From CAZUMH01 sp964621645 (lineage in GTDB: Bacteria; Zhuqueibacterota; QNDG01; JAGLOF01), in the NCBI GenBank assembly GCA_964621645.1, contig CAZUMH010000030.1, positions 1 to 33,468 on the forward strand: DNA of 33,468 nt, in the 5' to 3' direction. The position numbers and the translations under genes were made by a program. Positions 17,723-25,944 of this stretch are shown in pieces (position 1 is the first letter of the stretch; the number at the start of each line of letters is the position of its first letter). The notes under the pieces were generated by a model. The model saw only the letters and a program-made list of their open reading frames with translations. It was not told where the DNA came from and did no database searches.

Positions 17723-19135
17723 TCAGGACGTGATTTTCAGCACCCAGGCATAGCGGCAGGGCGGGTGTTCCACCAACTCCCCAGGCAGGTGCACGAATAC
17801 CGACTCCCCTTCTTTTTTCCAATTCAGCCGGGCCCGGCTGCCCAGCATGGTGATCTGCGCTTTATCCGGCAGAGAAAGACCGGTGATCCTGATATCAGCC
17901 GGAGGATGCTCCTCCTTCTCACCGGCCAGATAAATGGCATAGACGTTCCCGTTCTCAGCAAGAGTAAACCGGATTTTGTCCTCTTGATAAGGCGGTTCCG
18001 GACTGCTCCCGTAAATCGCCTCGCTATTTATGTTCATCCAGGCGCCGATCTCCTGAAGTCTCTCGTAGGCTTCCGGGTGCCACTCTCCGTCCGGGCCGGG
18101 ACCGATATTCAAAAGCAGGTTCCCTCCCTTGGCTACGATATCCACCAACAGGTGAATGAGCTGCCGGGCCGGCTTGTAACGGTCATGAGGTACGTAGGAC
18201 CAGGAAGTGGCCATAGTCATACAGGTTTCCCAGGCGTAGGGCAGGGGCTTATCGGGCACCTGCTGTTCCGGGGTACGGTAATTTTCATAAGGACCGTGCA
18301 CGGTCCTGTCCACAATGAGCAGGCCCGGCTGAAGCGAACGGGCCACGGTTGCGATGCTGTCCATGCTGATATCCTGTTCGTAGGGGCTCTTGCACCAGGA
18401 GGCCACTTCCTCGGTGATGGTGGAATCGGGCCGTACCCAGCCCCCGTCCAGCCAGAGGATATCGATGGCGCCGTATCCGCTCATCAGCTCCTTAATCTGA
18501 TTATAAGTAAATTCCCGGAACTGCTGCCAGCGGGCCGGATATTTTCGGGGATTGTAATTAACATTGCGGTCCGGAGTGGCGAAATAGGGCCACCAGTAGT
18601 ACTCGCTATGCCAGTCAGGTTTGGAGAAATAGACGCCGACACCGAATCCCCGGTTGCGGAAGGCCCGGAAGATTTCTTTGGTGACATCGGCTTTGGGATT
18701 GGTATGGAAGGGACAGTCCGTGTCGGTAATCTTGTAATCGGTCTCCTTGGTATCGAACATACAGAATCCGTCATGGTGCTTGGTGGTGAAGATGACATAC
18801 CGCATGCCCGCCTCGGCTGCGGCCTCGGCCCAGCGATCAGGATTGAAACGGACCGGATTGAAGGTCGTTTTCAGCTGTTCGTAGCGTCGTTTGTATTCGG
18901 TGTAATCGTCCAGATTCCTGCGGCACCAGGGCTCATCTTCTGAGCATATGGACCAGGATTCCACCATCCCCCATTGGCTGTATGGTCCCCAGTGCATCAG
19001 CAGTCCGAATTTAATCTCTTTGAACCAATCAAGTTTCCTGCTTACCTGGGGATCGAGCTTCTCCTGAGCCGTCAGAAGCGGAGAAACCAGTAAAATAAAA
19101 AAAAGCGGAATCGGAATCGATTTATCTCTTTTCAT
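17723..19135 (-). CDS. GH29 alpha-L-fucosidase, secreted
   Basis: 470 aa. A Sec signal (PLFFILLVSPLLTAQ, cleavage near residue 24) is followed by a GH29 (alpha/beta)8-like barrel with FGLLMHWGPYS, FTTKHHDGFCMFDTK (116-130) and IDILWLDGGW, where Asp230 is the likely nucleophile. NLLLNIGPGPDGEW and a C-terminal beta-sandwich to residue 470 follow. It would release alpha-L-fucose in the periplasm or outside the cell. ATG at 19135 lies 1 bp after the sulfatase stop, with GGAG 6 bases upstream, so the two are translationally coupled and last in the beta-galactosidase/sulfatase/fucosidase unit. It resembles the broad-specificity GH29 type more than the fucosidase at 2876-4426 does. Confidence 0.95.
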   Translation of the reverse strand: MKRDKSIPIPLFFILLVSPLLTAQEKLDPQVSRKLDWFKEIKFGLLMHWGPYSQWGMVESWSICSEDEPWCRRNLDDYTEYKRRYEQLKTTFNPVRFNPDRWAEAAAEAGMRYVIFTTKHHDGFCMFDTKETDYKITDTDCPFHTNPKADVTKEIFRAFRNRGFGVGVYFSKPDWHSEYYWWPYFATPDRNVNYNPRKYPARWQQFREFTYNQIKELMSGYGAIDILWLDGGWVRPDSTITEEVASWCKSPYEQDISMDSIATVARSLQPGLLIVDRTVHGPYENYRTPEQQVPDKPLPYAWETCMTMATSWSYVPHDRYKPARQLIHLLVDIVAKGGNLLLNIGPGPDGEWHPEAYERLQEIGAWMNINSEAIYGSSPEPPYQEDKIRFTLAENGNVYAIYLAGEKEEHPPADIRITGLSLPDKAQITMLGSRARLNWKKEGESVFVHLPGELVEHPPCRYAWVLKITS

Positions 19136-19136
19136 A

Positions 19137-20684
19137 TCAATCTCCCAGCGCTGTTAATTTAAACCGCTCCACCGGTGAAGGGTGGTGCTGCTCTGACATA
19201 ATTTGTTCGATCTCCCCGATAACCTCGGGATAGAGGGAGGAAATATCATTTTCCTCCCTGATATCCGATTCGAGATCATAGAGCTCGATCGTCATATTGC
19301 TCTTTCGGATATCCCGGCGGATCCCCTTCCACTTTCCCAGGCGTACGGCCTGCTGACCGCCATATTCGGGAAACTCCCAATAGAGGAATTTATGCTCTTT
19401 GCTCCCTCGCCGATTGAGAAGAGCCGGGAGAAAGCTAAGACCGTCCGTGTCTGTGGGCGGTGTAATAGAGGCCGCCTCGCAGAAGGTTGGCATAACGTCC
19501 CAGAAAGCGGAGATTCGATCCGATTCGCTGCCGGCCGTGATGTGTCCGGGCCAAACGGCGATCATGGGAACCCGGATGCCGCCCTCGTAGGTAAAGCCCT
19601 TGGTGCGGCCGTAGCCGTTTTGAAATGGTCCGGCACTGTTGAAGAAATCGGTATCGACACCTCCAGTGTACGTCGGACCGTTATCGCTGGTGAAAATAAA
19701 GAGGGTATTATCGTAAATTTCATGTTTTTTCAACCTAGCCACAATTTGACCCACCTGATCGTCGAGATAGGATATCATGGCGGCATAGGTGGCCCTGGGA
19801 TAACGGCAGGGGAAATATCCTTTGCCGGTGTAGGGCTCTTCCTCACCGAAAATCTTATGATAGCGCTCCACATATTCCGGCGGAGCCTGCAGCGCCAAAT
19901 GAGGCAGGGTGGTGGAAAAATAGAGGAAGAAAGGATTGTTCCTGTTCTCATCGATAAAGCGCAGGGCCTCCCGGCCCATGAATTCAGGCGCATAGTCGGT
20001 CTGGGTATATTCCCGGTAGCTCTCTGGATCGAGGGGATCGGCTCCTTGCGGCAGCGGGGTATTGTGGGGAATCACCAATTTATTACTCAGCTTTATCTTC
20101 CCGCTGTTTCGCCAGAGGTGGTGAGGATAGTAGGTATGGGCCTGGCGCTGGCAATTATAGCCGAAGAAAAGATCGAATCCCTGCCGGGTGGGATCTCCTT
20201 CGCTGCCCGGCCATCCCAGTCCCCATTTTCCGATGCAGGCGGTCCGGTAACCGGCCCGTTTCAAAATACCGGGGAGAGTGACGGTTCCCTGAGGCAAAGG
20301 ACGCTGCCCTTCCAGATAGGGATTCTTTTCCATCTCGGTGAAATCCCACACGTTTCCCCGGCTGCCCACTTCATCGTTTCCCCTGATGCAGGCATGACCG
20401 GTATGTTTTCCCGTCAGCAGAGTGCAGCGGGAAGGAGCGCATACCGGGCTGCCGCTGTAATGCTGGCTGAAACGCATCCCTTCAGCCGCCAGCCGGTCGA
20501 TATTGGGGGTCTTTATCTTTTCCTGTCCATAACAGCCCAGCTCACCATATCCCAGATCATCTGCCAGGATGTAAACGATATTGGGCTTTCTTTGCGTTCC
20601 GGGCAGGGAACAGGAAGCCAAAACGGCGGCGCCGGCAGCGGTGGTTTTTAAAAATGTTCTTCTGGATTGTCTTTGTTCAGCCAT
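19137..20684 (-). CDS. S1-family sulfatase, Tat/lipoprotein signal
   Basis: 515 aa, a single arylsulfatase-type domain without the extra C-terminal module of the other two sulfatases. Asp42-Asp43 lie in YILADDLGYGELG; the formylglycine motif VCAPSRCTLLTGKHTGHA puts the modified residue at Cys82. GKWGLGW and FTSDNGP follow. The N-terminus QSRRTFLKTTAAGAAVLASC combines a twin-arginine signal with a lipobox (Cys25). ATG at 20684 has GGAG about 9 bases upstream, is 42 bp after the beta-galactosidase stop and 1 bp before the fucosidase. Company with beta-galactosidase suggests a sulfated galactose or HexNAc substrate, which remains an inference. Confidence 0.93.
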   Translation of the reverse strand: MAEQRQSRRTFLKTTAAGAAVLASCSLPGTQRKPNIVYILADDLGYGELGCYGQEKIKTPNIDRLAAEGMRFSQHYSGSPVCAPSRCTLLTGKHTGHACIRGNDEVGSRGNVWDFTEMEKNPYLEGQRPLPQGTVTLPGILKRAGYRTACIGKWGLGWPGSEGDPTRQGFDLFFGYNCQRQAHTYYPHHLWRNSGKIKLSNKLVIPHNTPLPQGADPLDPESYREYTQTDYAPEFMGREALRFIDENRNNPFFLYFSTTLPHLALQAPPEYVERYHKIFGEEEPYTGKGYFPCRYPRATYAAMISYLDDQVGQIVARLKKHEIYDNTLFIFTSDNGPTYTGGVDTDFFNSAGPFQNGYGRTKGFTYEGGIRVPMIAVWPGHITAGSESDRISAFWDVMPTFCEAASITPPTDTDGLSFLPALLNRRGSKEHKFLYWEFPEYGGQQAVRLGKWKGIRRDIRKSNMTIELYDLESDIREENDISSLYPEVIGEIEQIMSEQHHPSPVERFKLTALGD

Positions 20685-20726
20685 CTGTACATACTCCTCT
20701 CATCCATGATTCACCATTCACTCTTC

Positions 20727-23700
20727 TCATTCATTGTTGCCGGATGATTTCCACACCGTCGGAAACTGCTGACTGGCCAGTTCGGCCGGATCTTCTTCGC
20801 CGGTCCGGAAGGGCCGTAACCGGTAGCTGTATTCATAAAAAGAGGGGAACAGCCGATAGCGGACCAGCGGCCGGGCTCCCCAGGCGTTATCGCCGCCTAT
20901 CCCCATCTGGCGGTAATCCACCCGCAGGGTGACCAGATCTCCCGCTATTACATCACTCCCGTGCCGCTGACTATTCGGAACCCAGTAAAGCTCCTCTTTG
21001 GCAAAGGGCAGGGCCGACAGGTTGACCAGGGGCATCCCGCAAATCAGGAATCCATTCCCGTCACCGGAATAGAGCGCGGCCCAGCGGACATCGGTCTTAT
21101 TCCCCGTCTCCTGAGGACGCACATAGGGAAAATTCTGATCCAATACCGCCCCCCGGTATCGGCCGACCGCCGCGCCGCTCTTGCGGTCCTGATAGCTCTC
21201 CTGGGGTCCGCGGCCGTACCACTCCAGAGTGTCGAAGCGGGCGGGCAGGGTCATGACCATCCCCACCCGGGGGATTTCCGGCAGCGGGGTGTCGCCGGGA
21301 GAAAGTAGGAACTGGACGATGACATCGCCGCTGGTAAATACCCGGAAGGTGATTCTGCCGCCGCAATCCACCTTGTCCATGCGGGTGAAGAAAGTGATCT
21401 GGACCTGCTGACCGTCCGGCTGAAAGATATTCATGGAACGCACCTTCTGAGAAGCCCCCGCTTCTTTCCAGACCGCGCAGCGCCGGGGCATTTCATTGCC
21501 TTGGGCGACATCGCTGTCCGTACCGCCCCGCCAGAAGTCAGGAAGCGGACCCTGCCGCAGTAACTCTTTGCCGCGGCAGCGCCAGGACCCGATGGTGCCC
21601 GTATCGGCATCGAAGATGAGAGTGAAAGAGGGCCCCTGCACGCTCACGCTTGTACCGGACCTTACTACTGTCAGGCTGTCTTCAGCATCCAGACTTATGG
21701 GACGGTGGTGTTCCTGACGCAACGGCAGCTGTCCCCAGGCGGTCAGGTGACCGGCCGGCAGCCCAGGCCGGCTGACATGTCTTCTGGCCTCGATACGGAC
21801 AAGGCATTCCCCCTCCGGCAGTATATTTTCGGGCGGCAGCTCGAGAACCAGCCTGGCCTCCTCTCCCGGACCCGTGGCGGGAACCTGCAACAACCCTTGC
21901 CGGAAGGGCAGGCCATTCACATCCAGACTCCAGGTGAAGTCATATTCGGAAAGATCCAGAAAGTCCTGTTTATTGCGGATAATGATACTGTGCCGTCGCT
22001 CATCGGCCCAGCTGATGGAAAGCGGCTGGTAAACCTTTTTCACCTCCCAGATATGGGGCTTCAGACTGCGGTCCCCCTGTACCAGCCCGTTGGCGCAGAA
22101 GGAAGAATCGTTGGGCAGATCCGCGTCACCCATGTCGCCGCCGTATCCCCAATAAGGAGTGCCGTCCTCCCGATGCAGCAGGAAAGTCTGATCGACCCAG
22201 TCCCAGATGAATCCACCCTGCAGCTGTGGATAGCTGTCGATCACCTCCCAGTAGTCCCGCAGGTCCCCTTCCGCGTTCCCCATGGCATGGGCATACTCAC
22301 AGAGGATAAGGGGCCGCTCAGGATCCCGGTTGTGGTTCTCCCTCAGCCATTCAATGTTCTTGTACATAGGACAGATGATGTCTGTGTGGTCCTTCCACCA
22401 GGCCGGCTGGTACTGGACCGGACGCGAGGTATCCCGCTTCTTGATCCAATGGTAGTTGTTCACGAAATTGGAGCCGTCTCCGGCCTCGTTGCCCAGGGAC
22501 CAGATGATCACCGAGGGGTGGTTCTTGTCCCGTTCCACCATGCGCCGGGCCCGGTCGAGATAGGCCTCCTTCCATTCCGGATTGTCGCTGAGATAGCTGA
22601 TCCCCCGGGGGTGGTGGCTCATACCGTGGGTCTCGATGTTCGTCTCATCCACGACGTAGAGGCCGTAGTAATCACATAAGTCATACCAGCGGGGATCATT
22701 GGGATAGTGACTGGTGCGCACCGCGTTGATATTGAACTGTTTCATCAGTTCGATATCCTGCCGCATTAGCTCCAGGGTCATCGTCCGCCCCAGAAGCGGA
22801 TTGGTTTCACAGCGGTTTACTCCCCGGATAGTGACGGGACGGCCGTTTACCAGGAGCCGGCCTTTCCGGATTTCCACGCTGCGGAATCCGATCCGGGCCG
22901 AAAGAGACTCCAGGATCTTTCCATCCCGATCCTCCAGAGTGATGAGAAGTGTATAGAGATTCGGGTCCTCCGCCGACCAGAGAGCCGGATGGACAACTTC
23001 TTTCCTGAAATGGAGGATTGTCGCCTTACCAGCCGGAATCGTGTATTTTTCCTCCTGCCCGAGGATCACGTTCCCGTCCCGCCGGAGACTCATCCGCAGG
23101 GTTCCGTTTGCGGACCGGGAAAGACGGTTGACGAGTTCCACCTCCAGGGCCACGGCACCATTCCGGGAATCCTCCGTAAGGCGGGAGTGAACAAAGAAAT
23201 CGCGAATAGAGCACTGCGGCACCGCCCGCAGGCTGACATCTCTCTCGATGCCGCTGATGCGCCAGGTATCCTGCCCCTCCAGATAACTGCCGTCGCTGAA
23301 GCGGTACACCTCCACGGCCAGGACATTCTCCCCCGTCCTTGTCATTCCGGTGATATCAAACTCCGCCGGTGTCTTGCTTCCCTGACTGTAGCCCACGAAC
23401 GTACCATTGACCCAGACATACATAGCCGAGCGTACTCCGTCAAAATGCAGCAGCAGACGATGATCCTGCCATTCCGGCGGTATGGTAAACGAGCGCCGGT
23501 AGGATCCCACCGGATTGTTGTCGGGATCGACAAAGGGCGGATTCGGTGTAAAAAGATACTCTTCATCCAGATATCGTGGGATTCCGAATCCCTGCAGTTC
23601 CCAGTTACCCGGAACCTGAATTGGATCCCAGACGCTTACATCGTAGGAGGGGAGATAAAACCGTTGGGGCCGGTCAGCCGGCCTTTTGACCCAATGGAAA

Positions 23701-23915
23701 CGCCAGGTTCCGTTCAGGGGAATGATCAGATCGGATTCTTTCGGATCGGCCCTCACAGCGGCCTCCTCCGACTGGTAGGGGATCCAGTCTGCGTGCGGGG
23801 CTTCTCTGTTTATCTGCAGCACCTTGAGATTCTGCCAGTTAGGCTGTTGACCCGAGGCCCCTCCCGCAAAAAGGACTATCAGGAATACTGGTAATAATCG
23901 ACGTAACAATGACAT
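20727..23915 (-). CDS. GH2 beta-galactosidase (LacZ type), secreted
   Basis: 1062 aa. A Sec signal (LLPVFLIVLFAGGASG) is followed by the five-domain LacZ layout: jelly roll (PGNWELQGFGIP), Ig-like domains, TIM barrel from about 350, and the C-terminal small-chain sandwich (WYGRGPQESYQDRKSGAAVG). The acid/base is Glu477 in WSLGNEAGDGSNF and the nucleophile Glu540 in PLILCEYAHAMGN. SHYPNDPRWYDLCD and ETHGM are kept. An oddity is RGVNRCETNPLLGR: the site of the substrate-binding His of LacZ (RGVNRHEHHP in E. coli) is Cys369. ATG at 23915 has AGGAG 6 bases upstream. It follows the kamA-like gene by 57 bp and leads into a sulfatase and a fucosidase. Other GH2 activities cannot be excluded. Confidence 0.94.
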   Translation of the reverse strand: MSLLRRLLPVFLIVLFAGGASGQQPNWQNLKVLQINREAPHADWIPYQSEEAAVRADPKESDLIIPLNGTWRFHWVKRPADRPQRFYLPSYDVSVWDPIQVPGNWELQGFGIPRYLDEEYLFTPNPPFVDPDNNPVGSYRRSFTIPPEWQDHRLLLHFDGVRSAMYVWVNGTFVGYSQGSKTPAEFDITGMTRTGENVLAVEVYRFSDGSYLEGQDTWRISGIERDVSLRAVPQCSIRDFFVHSRLTEDSRNGAVALEVELVNRLSRSANGTLRMSLRRDGNVILGQEEKYTIPAGKATILHFRKEVVHPALWSAEDPNLYTLLITLEDRDGKILESLSARIGFRSVEIRKGRLLVNGRPVTIRGVNRCETNPLLGRTMTLELMRQDIELMKQFNINAVRTSHYPNDPRWYDLCDYYGLYVVDETNIETHGMSHHPRGISYLSDNPEWKEAYLDRARRMVERDKNHPSVIIWSLGNEAGDGSNFVNNYHWIKKRDTSRPVQYQPAWWKDHTDIICPMYKNIEWLRENHNRDPERPLILCEYAHAMGNAEGDLRDYWEVIDSYPQLQGGFIWDWVDQTFLLHREDGTPYWGYGGDMGDADLPNDSSFCANGLVQGDRSLKPHIWEVKKVYQPLSISWADERRHSIIIRNKQDFLDLSEYDFTWSLDVNGLPFRQGLLQVPATGPGEEARLVLELPPENILPEGECLVRIEARRHVSRPGLPAGHLTAWGQLPLRQEHHRPISLDAEDSLTVVRSGTSVSVQGPSFTLIFDADTGTIGSWRCRGKELLRQGPLPDFWRGGTDSDVAQGNEMPRRCAVWKEAGASQKVRSMNIFQPDGQQVQITFFTRMDKVDCGGRITFRVFTSGDVIVQFLLSPGDTPLPEIPRVGMVMTLPARFDTLEWYGRGPQESYQDRKSGAAVGRYRGAVLDQNFPYVRPQETGNKTDVRWAALYSGDGNGFLICGMPLVNLSALPFAKEELYWVPNSQRHGSDVIAGDLVTLRVDYRQMGIGGDNAWGARPLVRYRLFPSFYEYSYRLRPFRTGEEDPAELASQQFPTVWKSSGNNE

Positions 23916-23972
23916 CTCGCTCTCCTGTCAACTGTAACAGCTGAAAATAAGGACGCGGGGAAAAGGAGGCCG

Positions 23973-25019
23973 CTATATTTCAGGCTCAGGGTAGGAGTAT
24001 TCCCTGCCCTGGAAATTTTTAACGATGATTTCTTTCGTCGTTCGCCCGATGACGTAATTCGGTGAGATCGGCACCTTGCCCCCGCCCCCGGGCAGGTCGA
24101 TGACCAGAGCGGGCACCGCCAGGCCGGATATGTGCCCCCGCATCGCGCCTATTATGTCCAGGCCAGTCTGCACCCTGGTGCGGAAATGGTCCGTGCCCTT
24201 GGTCAAATCTCCCTGAAGAATATAATAGGGTCGCACCCGGTTTTTCAACAGTTTTCTCATGAGTTTTATCATGGTTTCGGCAGAATCGTTCACCTGCCGT
24301 AAAAGGACCGTCTGGCTGCCCAGCACCAGACCGGCCGCGGCCAGCCGATCCAGAGCCCGGACGGCTTCATCCGTTATCTCGGCCGGATGGTTAACGTGAA
24401 GATTGAGATAGAGGGGGTGATGCCGGGCCAGCATGCGGCAGAGAGATTCCGTAATCCGCTGGGGCAGAGCTGTGGGAACACGGCTGCCGATTCGGATAAT
24501 CTCCACATGACCGATATGCTCCAGCCGGGAGAGGAGCCAGTCGAGAAAATCATCCTCATGCAGGAGAGGATCGCCGCCTGAGAGGAGGATATCCCTGATA
24601 TCTTTATTCCGGCTGATGTATTGCAGTCCCGGCTCCAGGTCATCCCGGGTTACCGGCTTCATATGACCCACAAGGCGCTTGCGGGTGCAAAAGCGGCAGT
24701 GTACGGCACAGCGGGAAGAGACCAGGAAGAGGACCCGGTCCGGATAGCGTCGCGTAAGCAAAGGCGCGGGACTGTCCCGCTCTTCGGCTAGCGGATCTTC
24801 CAGTCCGGTATGATCTTCCAGTTCAGCCGGATCAGGGACCACCTGTTTCTGCAAAGCCGGCCCCTCCTCGAGCATCAGGCGGAGAAAGTAGGGATTGATC
24901 ATCATGGGATAGCGGGCCACGACAGGAGAGACTGCTGACACGTCAATTCCCATATGGGAAACAAGGTCCTCGCACCGGGTTATACTCCGGTTCAGGAGAG
25001 CATGCCATTCATTAGTCAT
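23973..25019 (-). CDS. KamA-family radical SAM aminomutase (lysine 2,3-aminomutase type)
   Basis: 348 aa. The [4Fe-4S]/SAM motif CAVHCRFC gives Cys104, Cys108 and Cys111, and the PLP lysine is Lys315 in DLPGGGGKVPI. Asp271 (ILQGDL) and Asp308 (VIDLPGG) match, with the same 37-residue spacing, the two Asp residues (293 and 330) that hold the lysine side chain in clostridial lysine 2,3-aminomutase; glutamate 2,3-aminomutases replace them by Lys and Asn. The protein is about 70 residues shorter than the clostridial enzyme, mostly at the C-terminus. It lacks the GGEPSKTP variant of EpmB, and no EpmA-like or beta-lysine acetyltransferase gene is near. ATG at 25019 has no strong ribosome binding site. 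Confidence 0.88.
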   Translation of the reverse strand: MTNEWHALLNRSITRCEDLVSHMGIDVSAVSPVVARYPMMINPYFLRLMLEEGPALQKQVVPDPAELEDHTGLEDPLAEERDSPAPLLTRRYPDRVLFLVSSRCAVHCRFCTRKRLVGHMKPVTRDDLEPGLQYISRNKDIRDILLSGGDPLLHEDDFLDWLLSRLEHIGHVEIIRIGSRVPTALPQRITESLCRMLARHHPLYLNLHVNHPAEITDEAVRALDRLAAAGLVLGSQTVLLRQVNDSAETMIKLMRKLLKNRVRPYYILQGDLTKGTDHFRTRVQTGLDIIGAMRGHISGLAVPALVIDLPGGGGKVPISPNYVIGRTTKEIIVKNFQGREYSYPEPEI

Positions 25020-25070
25020 AATGGATAAAGAATAGGTCAGTTCATGAAGCCGTGGTTCTACCGTACCGGA

Positions 25071-25556
25071 TCACTTCTTTTCATCACGGGTGATCTCGGT
25101 CTCTTCACGATTCTTGATTGTTCGCAGCTCTCTCTGCAGTTTCTGCGCTTTGGCGAGCGCCTGCAGCAGCTGATCTTCAGTGGCCTCATCCCGGGGCCGT
25201 ATCTCCCAGGCTTTCAGCAGAGCCGCGTAGGTCTGATTCGCCTTCTCCTGTAAAAACCTGATTATCTCGCTTTTAGACGGCACCCGTGTCTTCAGCATTA
25301 TCCGGGGCCCGCCCACCAAACCGAGTTCCTTCAGCTGTTTCGGGCTGGTCACCCAGTCGACCTCTTCATCGTTATTGAGGATATCTGTCTCAAACACGCG
25401 TACCCTGGAGTCGGCACGCAACAGGGCCAGAAGCTGCCTTTCGCTGGGTACATCCACACTTCCTTCCGCCAGTTTCTCTTTCAGCCAATCCAGGGTAACC
25501 AGAAAGCTGTCCGATTCTTCCAAAAGCGTGATAATCTTTTCTACGATTCTATCCAT
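25071..25556 (-). CDS. Protein of unknown function with charged helical C-terminus
   Basis: 161 aa, not recognised. Soluble, no signal. Residues 1-75 are a mix of helices and short strands (LLALLRADSRVRVFETDIL) that could be a winged-helix-like fold. Residues 100-161 are strongly charged and helical (LLQALAKAQKLQRELRTIKN), likely a coiled coil. ATG at 25556 is preceded by GGAGAGGA with short spacing, and codon use resembles its neighbours. It follows the 94-aa gene by 30 bp and precedes the KamA-like gene by 51 bp, so all three are probably co-transcribed. Confidence 0.75.
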   Translation of the reverse strand: MDRIVEKIITLLEESDSFLVTLDWLKEKLAEGSVDVPSERQLLALLRADSRVRVFETDILNNDEEVDWVTSPKQLKELGLVGGPRIMLKTRVPSKSEIIRFLQEKANQTYAALLKAWEIRPRDEATEDQLLQALAKAQKLQRELRTIKNREETEITRDEKK

Positions 25557-25586
25557 GAAATCCTCTCCGCAGGATCCGGTTCCGTC

Positions 25587-25871
25587 TCATACGATCTGAT
25601 GATAAAAAGAAACAACAACCCTTCCCTGGGATTCCTTCATTAATTCAAATACATCCCGTACTGATTCCTCCTCCTGAATCATGGAGGTGATGTCTTCGAC
25701 CTCATGGTCAGTCAGTATCACCTGGAGAAAACGGTGAGTATGGTTGGCATCCCGAAAAAGTGAAACCGTGATCCCTTTCTCATCCCAGAAGGTCCGTAAC
25801 TTCTCCAAAGCGTTCACAAAGAGAGACTGTTCATCGGGGACGACATCGAATGCGAAGGTAATTAAATTCAT
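25587..25871 (-). CDS. Small protein of unknown function, possible alpha/beta ferredoxin-like fold
   Basis: 94 aa, not recognised. Strand-helix-strand pattern (NLITFAFDVVP, then a helix FVNALEKLRTFWDEKG, then ITVSLFRDAN, RFLQVILTD, a helix and VVVSFYHQIV) resembles a dimeric alpha/beta barrel such as ABM or stress-response domains; this is a guess from the pattern. No signal. ATG at 25871 lies about 6 bases after the predicted transcription start of the promoter at 25884-25912, so the message may be nearly leaderless. It is the first gene of a unit with the 161-aa protein and the KamA-like enzyme. Confidence 0.72.
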   Translation of the reverse strand: MNLITFAFDVVPDEQSLFVNALEKLRTFWDEKGITVSLFRDANHTHRFLQVILTDHEVEDITSMIQEEESVRDVFELMKESQGRVVVSFYHQIV

Positions 25872-25883
25872 TTATCCGGTTCT

Positions 25884-25912
25884 ATTGTACTAAATATTTT
25901 ATTAAAAATCAA
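25884..25912 (-). promoter_or_regulatory. Sigma-70-type promoter almost touching the start codon
   Basis: On the minus strand TTGATT (25912-25907) and TACAAT (25889-25884) are 17 bases apart in AT-rich DNA. The predicted start near 25877 leaves about 6 bases before the ATG at 25871. It lies in the 73-bp gap after the AlaX-like gene. Confidence 0.65.
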
Positions 25913-25944
25913 AGAGAATTATAAGAGAAAACCGGCCTTATTCT

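Noticed and set aside
19203..20651. Long plus-strand open frame (482 codons) opposite the sulfatase
   Set aside because: It mirrors the sulfatase frame, has no recognisable domain, and the minus-strand product has clear catalytic motifs. Similar shadows at 17765-18943, 21705-22679 and 22989-23894 on the plus strand were dropped for the same reason.
23926..23931. TTGACA on the minus strand just before the beta-galactosidase start
   Set aside because: A -10 box at the right spacing would fall inside the coding region; the site overlaps the ribosome binding region, so it is not a promoter for this gene.
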